A stretch of DNA of 46,773 nt from Rikenellaceae bacterium (GTDB lineage: Bacteria; Bacteroidota; Bacteroidia; Bacteroidales; UBA932): the NCBI GenBank assembly GCA_900769145.1, contig CAAGFN010000051.1, forward strand, positions 1 through 46,773, written 5' to 3'. Position 1 is the stretch's first letter. The number at the start of each line of letters is the position of its first letter. Of the stretch, positions 8,326 through 14,826 are shown one piece after another. The translations under genes were made by a program, and so were the position numbers. The notes under the pieces are model-generated. The model made no database searches, was not told the origin of the DNA, and saw nothing but the letters and a program-made list of their open reading frames with translations.

Positions 8326-9987
8326 TTATAGCCTCTTTCCAATCTTCATCAGCTCTTTTTCGAAATCTTCACGGTCGATTTTTGCAGAATTTTTCATTTT
8401 GACCCGGTAGTTATATATTGTCGAGACGGAGCGTCTGAGGAATTGTGCAATCCTGACTGAATCGGTCACTCCAAGCCTGATCAGTGCGAGTACCCTCAGC
8501 TCCGTGCTAAGGATTTTGTTGCGTGAATGGACCTGGATCTGCCTGTCTTTCTGGAGAAGATCGTTCAGCTGGGTGATGAAGTCCGGGAAAAGGTCGAGGA
8601 AGGTGGCGTCGAACTGTGCGTAAAATCCTTCCAGCTCCTCCTCGATGAATGCCTTTGACTTGAGCGCGTTCAGAAGTTTGGCCGTACCTTCCTCCTTGGC
8701 GATTTTTCTTATGGAGGAGCGGTATCTGTCCAGACCGTCGATATAGTCTGAACACATGTTCAGGTATCTTCCGAGATATGAATCCTTGATGCTGTTGCTC
8801 TCCTGGAGCAATATGTTGGATTTCTTGAGCTCGTCATTCAGCCTTCCGAGCTGCTCGTTCCGTTCCCTCGCGATTTGCTCCGCTTCGGCGACCCTTCCTT
8901 TTTCCTTCATCAAAATAAGGGTCATGGCTATGAGCAGGACGGTCATCACGCTTAGAATAATAAGGAAGAACTTCATCTTCATGTTCTTGTCCTGCACCAA
9001 CTTGTCGTACGAGTCTGAGATGATCGGCATGAGTGCATACACATTCTCCTTGCAGTTCTGGGCTTTGGCCCTGACGGCATCGTTCACGGACCTTGTTATG
9101 TATGTATATGCCCTTTCTATGTCTCCGTCCTCATAAAGCATTCCCGCGAGCTCGATAAGGGAAAGGTATTCATATTTTGGGACCTGAAGGTCATAGGATG
9201 CGCTTTTGGCAAACCATTTCATGGCATTCTGCCTGTCATTTTCCGCCCTGTAGGTCATGGCGATGCTGTAGCACAGGATACCTTTTTCGTATATGTCAAT
9301 GTCAGAAGCCCCCTCCCATTTCATCAGAAGTTCTCTTGCCTGTCCGACCATGTCGCGCTCCATCAGGATGTTGGCTCCGAGATATGCCGTGGCTATGTCT
9401 GTGCTGTCAAGGCATGCCATCATCAGGTCGCGGTATTTGTTCCTGTCCATCTCATAGCTTTTTATCAGCACCGGGTCGCTGGTGGATGACATCATGTTGG
9501 AATAAACGGTGTTGAGCAGGGAATTCCTCCTTTTGGAGAAATTCCTGTCGAGACTTGTTGTATCAATCAGGGCTATTTGCTTGAGTGCTTCATCGTTAAG
9601 TCCAGAGGTGACATATCTGTCTGCAAGGTCGAAGATGGCGTCGTAAATCTTCTCCCTGTCGTCCAGTTCCATGGCGATTTCCATCTTGCTATGGGAATAG
9701 AACAGGGCGGAATCGACGTCGTACTGGAAATACTCGTTGAAAAGGTCGTTCATCACCCAATATCTTTCATCAGCAGAAATGTCTGTCTGCAGCCTCGACC
9801 TTAAAGACTCTATCCTGGCATGTTTTCCTTCCTCTATAATTTTCTCGTTCTCGATGATCGAGTCCAGTTCACGGATTGCCTGGGCAACGTCCCTGTCCAT
9901 GTCAGGCGCACCATTGCACGATGATATCGCAGCAATTGTGGCGGCCGTGCAGAATAAAATCAGCGGGATGCGTGAAAGATTCCCCAT
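8326..9987 (-). CDS. SusR-like membrane-bound PUL regulator (DUF6377-type)
   Basis: 553 residues. N-terminal signal or lipobox-like segment (AAISSC, Cys24), a TPR-like helical sensor region (about 30-330), one clear transmembrane helix (about 338-360), a charged coiled coil (362-400) and a C-terminal helix-turn-helix (about 495-530, LRVLALIRLGVTDSVRIAQ then RRSVSTIYNYRVKMKNS). This is the layout of SusR, the activator of the Bacteroides starch system: the outer part senses an oligosaccharide and the inner part activates susC transcription. It lies upstream of and in the same direction as susC with a 164-base gap holding a separate promoter, as in the dextran locus. The bound sugar is inferred to be an isomalto-oligosaccharide. 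It is neither a hybrid two-component system nor an ECF/anti-sigma pair. Confidence 0.85.
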   Translation of the reverse strand: MGNLSRIPLILFCTAATIAAISSCNGAPDMDRDVAQAIRELDSIIENEKIIEEGKHARIESLRSRLQTDISADERYWVMNDLFNEYFQYDVDSALFYSHSKMEIAMELDDREKIYDAIFDLADRYVTSGLNDEALKQIALIDTTSLDRNFSKRRNSLLNTVYSNMMSSTSDPVLIKSYEMDRNKYRDLMMACLDSTDIATAYLGANILMERDMVGQARELLMKWEGASDIDIYEKGILCYSIAMTYRAENDRQNAMKWFAKSASYDLQVPKYEYLSLIELAGMLYEDGDIERAYTYITRSVNDAVRAKAQNCKENVYALMPIISDSYDKLVQDKNMKMKFFLIILSVMTVLLIAMTLILMKEKGRVAEAEQIARERNEQLGRLNDELKKSNILLQESNSIKDSYLGRYLNMCSDYIDGLDRYRSSIRKIAKEEGTAKLLNALKSKAFIEEELEGFYAQFDATFLDLFPDFITQLNDLLQKDRQIQVHSRNKILSTELRVLALIRLGVTDSVRIAQFLRRSVSTIYNYRVKMKNSAKIDREDFEKELMKIGKRL

Positions 9988-10026
9988 AAGAAATTGTCCG
10001 ATTTTTGAATATTATTCAATTTGACG

Positions 10027-10034
10027 CAAAATTA
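10027..10034 (-). promoter_or_regulatory. Predicted -7 element for the SusR-like regulator gene
   Basis: Minus-strand TAATTTTG is an exact TAnnTTTG match 40 bases before the regulator start. No TTTG is found at the right distance upstream, so the -33 half is missing or weak. Confidence 0.4.
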
Positions 10035-10081
10035 ATCATAAAAATCATTATCTTTATATGGCACTTTGAAAAACATCTATC

Positions 10082-10168
10082 ATGGAGTTGGATATTAACA
10101 CTTTCGATTTGGAGTCCGAGGCTGACGGACTCAGGTTGGAAGTTCGGGCCTGTTCTGTATACACAATT
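10082..10168 (+). pseudogene. Possible remnant of an alpha/beta-hydrolase gene start
   Basis: An ATG opens a frame whose first codons read FDLESEADGLRLEV, which resembles the N-terminus of Bacteroidota alpha/beta-hydrolases of the lysophospholipase type as I remember them. After about 25 codons the likeness ends, and the frame then runs through the terminator and the antisense strand of tRNA-Phe, so it cannot be an intact gene. It also contains a 7-base inverted repeat (GAGTCCG 10112-10118, CGGACTC 10126-10132). It may instead be chance. The rest of the stretch 9988-10169 holds only the regulator's -7 element. Confidence 0.25.
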
Positions 10169-10169
10169 A

Positions 10170-10191
10170 AAGCCGGCCATCAGGCCGGCTT
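10170..10191 (-). terminator. Rho-independent terminator after tRNA-Phe
   Basis: A perfect 9-base stem (AAGCCGGCC / GGCCGGCTT) with loop ATCA; on the minus strand it is followed by a T-rich tail. It lies 10 bases after the tRNA 3' end. Confidence 0.85.
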
Positions 10192-10200
10192 CTTTGAAAG

Positions 10201-10273
10201 TGGTGCCACCGAGAATCGAACTAGGGACACAAGGATTTTCAGTCCTTTGCTCTACCAACTGAGCTATGGCACC
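10201..10273 (-). tRNA. tRNA-Phe (anticodon GAA)
   Basis: 73 bases read on the minus strand. Acceptor stem GGTGCCA/TGGCACC, D arm GCTC/GAGC with AGTTGGTA loop, anticodon stem AAGGA/TCCTT with loop CTGAAAA (anticodon GAA), T loop TTCGATT, discriminator A. CCA is not encoded. The T stem (CCTAG/CTCGG) has one T-C mismatch at its third pair, which is unusual for a likely single-copy essential tRNA. Its own promoter lies upstream and a hairpin terminator downstream. Confidence 0.96.
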
Positions 10274-10293
10274 ATTCCTTTCGTTTGGGATTA

Positions 10294-10324
10294 CAAAGAT
10301 AGACAATATTTCTTACAATGCAAA
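10294..10324 (-). promoter_or_regulatory. Promoter of tRNA-Phe
   Basis: Minus-strand TTTG (10324-10321), 19-base spacer, TATCTTTG (10301-10294): a full match to the Bacteroidota housekeeping promoter. Expected transcript start near 10287, about 14 bases before the tRNA. It is the cleanest promoter in the window and explains most of the gap 10274-10362. Confidence 0.85.
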
Positions 10325-10362
10325 CTTTTTCTCAAAATTTTTTCAAAATATTGTCAATCCCT

Positions 10363-12075
10363 CTATTTTTTCGGAATCTTCAGAGTCATTCCCGGACGGA
10401 TATCGCTGCCGATGCCGTTGAATTTCATAATATCATCCGCACTCACGCCGGGATACGACTGCGCAATTCCATAGAGAGTGTCACCGCTCTTTACCGTATA
10501 GACTACATACGAGCCTTCCGGAGCAGAGTCGGCCGGAGGATTAACTCCGGATGCAGAAGAGCCAGACTTGGAAGCACCGGCAGAAGACGAGGAACTGCCT
10601 GACGCAGAATCCTTTGAACCGGCAGCACTCGAAGCGGAAGAGGAAGCCTTCGAACCCGAGGACGCCACAGGGCCATTGAACTTACCATAAATATAAAGTA
10701 CCTGGCCAACCCGGAGATTAGTGTTACGGAGATGATTCCATTCCATCAACTGCTTTACAGTCACATGATAACGAGAGGCGATCTTGCCGAGATAATCCCC
10801 GCTCTTGACCTTGTACGACACCCTTTGCGATGAAGCACTTCCGGAAACAGCAATATTCTGGAGAGTGGCAGGACTGAAATACTCCTTTGCATTGTAGGCA
10901 TAAACGGAGTCCTCATTCTCAATGAATTTGGAAGTGTACTGATAAGGCAGCCTCAGGATATACTCCTCCTTCGCGGTCCCCGGTATGATATCATGCACAT
11001 ATTGCGGATTCAGGTTCTTCAGCATTTCCACCGGGACACCGGTAAGAGCGCTGACCTGCCGAAAATGAAGCATTCTCCTTATATGGAAGGTATCCACCTG
11101 AACCGGCATGGACAAGCTGTCAGGCTTGAGACCGTGCTCCCTGTAATATGTGAAAGCATACATTGCCCCGACAAATGCAGGCACATAACCCCTCGTCTCG
11201 CGCGGAAGATAGTCATACACAGGCCAGAACTCCCTGGAGCCGGACCGGCGCATCGCCTTGGAGACATTGCCGGAACCGCAATTGTATGACGAAATAGCAA
11301 GATTCCAGTCACCGAAAATCTTGTAGGCATCCATAAGATACCGGGCTGCGGCATCGGCAGACTTCACCGGATCCAGCCTCTCATCCACAAATGAATTGAT
11401 AGTCAGGCCGTACATCCTGGCGGTATTGTACATGAATTGCCACATTCCCTTCGCCCCGGCCCTAGAGACTGCCACCGGATTCAGGGCCGACTCTATGATA
11501 GCCATGTACTTGAGTTCCTTGGGCAGGCCGTACCTGTCAAATATTTCTTCAAAAATCGGGAAATAATACTGCGACAACGCCAGCATTGAACCCATCTTCG
11601 TCGGCATCTTCTCCGAATACAGAATCATGTAATTCCGCACAGTCTCATTGAAAGGAAGAGTAATGAATGAATTCATATCCGCCAGTCTGCGGAGGTACTC
11701 CTTGTCAGTAACATTGGAATGGAAATGCACGGAATCCATATCATATTCCCGGGATGATTCCGCCTGCAACTTCTTATGCAGGTACCATATACTCAAGAGG
11801 CTGTCTGTCACATCCACGGTGTAATCCTCCGGAGCCAATTCCTCAGTCGCAAGCTCGCCTTCGACCTCCTGGACATCCTGATACCTGATGACGGCCCTGG
11901 TATTCTCAAGCTCAGACAGAAGAGAATCCAGAACCTCCCGCATTCTCGCATTCTCCCTTGCCAGTTCTTTTTTTGATTTAGGTTTCTCACGGACCGCAGC
12001 CTGGCTCGGAATCGCTGTGGCCGTCAAAGAAAATGCGGCCAACGCCGCAATCATACATTTATAGAAGTGTCTCAT
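10363..12075 (-). CDS. LysM-containing lytic murein transglycosylase (MltD-like)
   Basis: 570 residues from the ATG at 12075 (an ATG two codons upstream at 12081 is also possible). Signal peptide about 1-26. A GH23 SLT domain sits at about 160-310; MAIIESALNPVAVSRAGAKGMWQF carries the catalytic Glu (about 195), and the later AISSYNCGSGNV is also typical. Two LysM peptidoglycan-binding domains follow, about 419-463 (YKVKSGDYLGKIASRY) and 523-570 (YTVKSGDTLYGIAQSY), joined by a low-complexity Ser/Ala/Gly linker (470-513). The enzyme cuts glycan strands with formation of 1,6-anhydro-MurNAc in the periplasm. It is the last gene of the parA-parB-DUF5683 string, 19 bases after the previous stop, a common arrangement in Bacteroidales, where relA often follows; here tRNA-Phe does. 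Confidence 0.92.
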   Translation of the reverse strand: MRHFYKCMIAALAAFSLTATAIPSQAAVREKPKSKKELARENARMREVLDSLLSELENTRAVIRYQDVQEVEGELATEELAPEDYTVDVTDSLLSIWYLHKKLQAESSREYDMDSVHFHSNVTDKEYLRRLADMNSFITLPFNETVRNYMILYSEKMPTKMGSMLALSQYYFPIFEEIFDRYGLPKELKYMAIIESALNPVAVSRAGAKGMWQFMYNTARMYGLTINSFVDERLDPVKSADAAARYLMDAYKIFGDWNLAISSYNCGSGNVSKAMRRSGSREFWPVYDYLPRETRGYVPAFVGAMYAFTYYREHGLKPDSLSMPVQVDTFHIRRMLHFRQVSALTGVPVEMLKNLNPQYVHDIIPGTAKEEYILRLPYQYTSKFIENEDSVYAYNAKEYFSPATLQNIAVSGSASSQRVSYKVKSGDYLGKIASRYHVTVKQLMEWNHLRNTNLRVGQVLYIYGKFNGPVASSGSKASSSASSAAGSKDSASGSSSSSAGASKSGSSASGVNPPADSAPEGSYVVYTVKSGDTLYGIAQSYPGVSADDIMKFNGIGSDIRPGMTLKIPKK

Positions 12076-12094
12076 AATCATTGTAATAACAGCC

Positions 12095-13036
12095 TCAGAA
12101 CCGCAATCCCAGACTGACCCCGATGGCTTCATTGCCGGAACCTGGACGCATCCTGGAAGTCCCGGAGGAGGATGCATAATAATTGTCCGGGGCAATGACA
12201 GCAGGTGCCACCGACACTGAAAGGTCGTCTGACAACTCGAAGTCATGCATAAACGCGAACACATTGGCATCAATTATCTGAAGCACATAGAAGCCGACCA
12301 GCGCCACGACGGAATAATCCCTGTAACGCCTGTAAACATCCCTGTAGTACTTCGCGGTGGAAGCGGAAACAGGGCCGTCGTACGTCGAGTTCTCAGCCGT
12401 CGCCTCGTTATGTATCCTCTTGTATCTCAAGTAGTTCGTATTGTTCGTCACAAGGAAATGAACAGAGCCGGCAAGGGCTGTATAGTAAATAGGTATCTTC
12501 CAGTATTCCTTGTTGTATGCCTGGCCTAGGCCCGGAAGCAGGGCCGAATAAAGGGTCGCCTTGCCCGGCTGAGGATAAGTGCCCCGGTTGTAATTTGCAA
12601 CTCCGTCCAGAAGCGAACCCCAATAAATCAAGCCCGTCCCAATAAAGCATAGATTGCTGGCTGTCCGGAACCTGGCCTCATGCTCCACATTGAACTTGTG
12701 GCGGTAATAAATGCCGAGGCCGGCGGTTCCAAGCATGCCACCGTATATGACCGGGAGTTTCCAGTACTGCTTGTTGTATATCTGCTGGGCTCCTACAAAA
12801 ACCGTGGAACCGGCAAACAGGACACCCTGTCTCGCCTCCCTCTTATGGGAAACACCTCCGAAGAACTCCTTGAAGGAGAATGCCGTATCAGTGGAATCTC
12901 TGCCCGTAGTGTCGCCCGGTTCGTTATAGTTCTGCTGGAACGCCTCCTCCCTGAACTGAGCCGAAGCCCTGTCCGGAAACACGAGAAGCGCAAGCAACAC
13001 AGCCGCAGCGATATAAAGAAAAGATCCCCGCATCAA
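12095..13036 (-). CDS. DUF5683 family membrane protein
   Basis: 313 residues with an N-terminal signal peptide (LLALLVFPDRASAQ). The body contains several hydrophobic segments and an internally repeated motif, YNKQYWKLPVIYGG (about 88-101) and YNKEYWKIPIYYTA further on, separated by LLPGLGQA, which is characteristic of DUF5683. Function is unknown. The gene starts 2 bases after parB and 19 bases before the lytic transglycosylase, so it is co-transcribed with both; this conserved order in Bacteroidales suggests a role linked to the envelope or cell division. The start at 13036 or one codon later (13033) cannot be separated. Confidence 0.85.
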   Translation of the reverse strand: MMRGSFLYIAAAVLLALLVFPDRASAQFREEAFQQNYNEPGDTTGRDSTDTAFSFKEFFGGVSHKREARQGVLFAGSTVFVGAQQIYNKQYWKLPVIYGGMLGTAGLGIYYRHKFNVEHEARFRTASNLCFIGTGLIYWGSLLDGVANYNRGTYPQPGKATLYSALLPGLGQAYNKEYWKIPIYYTALAGSVHFLVTNNTNYLRYKRIHNEATAENSTYDGPVSASTAKYYRDVYRRYRDYSVVALVGFYVLQIIDANVFAFMHDFELSDDLSVSVAPAVIAPDNYYASSSGTSRMRPGSGNEAIGVSLGLRF

Positions 13037-13038
13037 TA

Positions 13039-13965
13039 TCAGATATTTGAATCCTCCAATGCCTTGAGGAAGCGTTTCACCTCCTCGTCAGAGTCGAAAC
13101 GAATCGTCATCGTACCCTTACCCGAGACAGAACGCTTGAAACTGATTTCCTTGTCAAAAAACTTCCCTATCCGCTCAAGAACCTTGCCATATTCTTCCGG
13201 AAGAGCAGTAACCGTAGGCCCGTCTTTCTCGCCGGAAGAGAGCAGATCCTTAACCTTGGCCTCAAGCTGGCGTACAGACAGCCCGTTCTTCACAACCAGG
13301 TCACAAAGTTTCTCCTGGACAGCAGTATCATCAATCCCGAGAAGCACCTTGGCATGTCCCACGCTGAGGAGACCCACCTTCAAATCGTGCTGTACCTTGG
13401 CCGGGAGCTTGAGAAGCCTGAGATAATTGGTGACGGAGGCGCGCTTCTTCCCCACCCTGTCAGCCATCTGCTCCTGTGTCAGGTTGCATTCCTCGATAAG
13501 TCTCTGGTAACTCAATGCCACTTCGATAGGGTCCAGATTCTCCCTCTGGATATTCTCGACAATGGCCATCTCAAGCATACCCTGCTCGCTCGCATCCCTG
13601 ATATAGGCCGGAACCATATCCATACCCGCAAGGCGGCAGGCCCTGAAACGCCTCTCGCCGCTGATAATCTGATATCTGCCAGACGGCATCTTACGGACTG
13701 TAATAGGCTGTATAAGGCCCAATGTCTTTATGGATGCCGCAAGTTCCTGCAATGCCTCCTGGTCGAATGACAATCTCGGCTGATAAGGATTCGGCTCAAT
13801 CATATCCACCGGAATCCTCAATACGTCAGCGGTATCCTGAGGATTCTTCGTCCCCACGACTTCCTTGTTCACATAGCCCACTGGCCTGCGAAGCTGTTCA
13901 AGTCCGGCCGTATCCCCGAGCAATGCTCCCAGGCCCTTGCCCAATCCCCTTGTCGGTTTGCTCAT
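13039..13965 (-). CDS. parB: ParB chromosome-partitioning protein
   Basis: 308 residues, the usual length. RGLGKGLGALLG at the N-terminus is the ParA-interacting segment. The ParB/Srx CTPase core (about 50-140) has NPYQPR, the GERRFRA box (103-109) and VENIQRENLDPIEVA. A helix-turn-helix follows (TQEQMADRVGKKRASVTNYLRLLKLP) and then a C-terminal dimerisation part. ParB binds parS, loads CTP and slides on DNA to set up chromosome segregation with ParA. It lies 18 bases after parA. No palindromic parS of the standard type was noticed in this window. Confidence 0.96.
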   Translation of the reverse strand: MSKPTRGLGKGLGALLGDTAGLEQLRRPVGYVNKEVVGTKNPQDTADVLRIPVDMIEPNPYQPRLSFDQEALQELAASIKTLGLIQPITVRKMPSGRYQIISGERRFRACRLAGMDMVPAYIRDASEQGMLEMAIVENIQRENLDPIEVALSYQRLIEECNLTQEQMADRVGKKRASVTNYLRLLKLPAKVQHDLKVGLLSVGHAKVLLGIDDTAVQEKLCDLVVKNGLSVRQLEAKVKDLLSSGEKDGPTVTALPEEYGKVLERIGKFFDKEISFKRSVSGKGTMTIRFDSDEEVKRFLKALEDSNI

Positions 13966-13983
13966 AATCTCTTGATAATTAGA

Positions 13984-14754
13984 CTACTGTTTGTTCTTTT
14001 CGAGTACTTCTTTCGCAAGATTCAGGTAATTGGAAGTACCGTTGCTCATGACATCATAAAGAATGATTGGCTTTCCGTGCGACGGAGCCTCGCTGAGCCT
14101 GATATTTCTCTGTATTATGGTATTGAAAACCATATCCTTGAAGTGTTCCTTCAACTGGTTCAGGACCTGGGTATGAACCTTGGTCCTGCCATCGAACATA
14201 GTCACTACGAAGCCCTCGATGGTAAGTGAAGGATTGACTCCGTTCTGGACCAGCCGGATAGTCTGGAGAAGTTTTCCAAGTCCCTCAAGTGCGAAAAACT
14301 CCGGCTGCACCGGTATCATCACGGAATCCGCCGCGGTCAGGGAGTTGACTGTAATAAGGCCCAATGACGGGGAACAATCAATGATAATGTAGTCATAACT
14401 GTCCCGGATCGGGGCGAGAGCATTCTTGAGAATGGATTCCCTGTTCTCATAATCAAGCATCTCAATCTCCACGGCCACCATATTTATATGGGAAGGTATC
14501 ATGTGAAGGTTCGGGACCTCTGTCTGTATCAGGGCATCGCAGATGTTCAGTTCCCCAATCATCACCTCGTACAGAGTCCTCTTCTCATCATTGTCCGGTG
14601 AAAAATTCAGCCCGGAGGTAGTGTTTGCCTGAGGGTCCGCATCAATGATGAGGACCTTCTTCTCCAGTGCCGCAAGCGAAGCGGCCAGATTGATGGCCGT
14701 AGTGGTCTTGCCCACTCCACCTTTCTGATTTGCAATGGCAATGACTTTTCCCAT
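13984..14754 (-). CDS. parA: ParA/Soj chromosome-partitioning ATPase
   Basis: 256 residues. The deviant Walker A motif KGGVGKTT is at 11-18, Walker A' IIDADPQANTT near 40, and the Walker B region IIIDCSPSLG near 120. It is the short Soj type without an N-terminal DNA-binding extension, as in chromosomal ParA. It uses ATP-dependent nucleoid binding to move ParB-parS complexes. It is the first gene of the parA-parB-DUF5683-mltD-like string and has its own promoter upstream. Confidence 0.96.
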   Translation of the reverse strand: MGKVIAIANQKGGVGKTTTAINLAASLAALEKKVLIIDADPQANTTSGLNFSPDNDEKRTLYEVMIGELNICDALIQTEVPNLHMIPSHINMVAVEIEMLDYENRESILKNALAPIRDSYDYIIIDCSPSLGLITVNSLTAADSVMIPVQPEFFALEGLGKLLQTIRLVQNGVNPSLTIEGFVVTMFDGRTKVHTQVLNQLKEHFKDMVFNTIIQRNIRLSEAPSHGKPIILYDVMSNGTSNYLNLAKEVLEKNKQ

Positions 14755-14779
14755 ATAGAAATTAGTATTTGTAGAATTA

Positions 14780-14811
14780 CAAATTTACAAAAAAAATCGT
14801 TATTACCTAAA
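14780..14811 (-). promoter_or_regulatory. Predicted promoter of the parA operon
   Basis: Minus-strand TTTA (14811-14808), 20-base spacer, TAAATTTG (14787-14780), an exact -7 match. The expected transcript start is about 20 bases before the parA ATG. Confidence 0.6.
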
Positions 14812-14826
14812 TTCGCCCGGCAAAAA

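Noticed and set aside
10570..10680. Ser/Ala/Gly-rich repeat in the lytic transglycosylase as a phase-variable tract
   Set aside because: No pure short-unit repeat is present; it is an ordinary flexible linker between two LysM domains.
12680..13426. 248-codon plus-strand frame across the DUF5683/parB junction
   Set aside because: It spans two real genes on the other strand and is Ser/Arg-rich noise.
13039..14754. parS site near parAB
   Set aside because: No palindrome close to the standard parS sequence was noticed in or around the two genes by eye.
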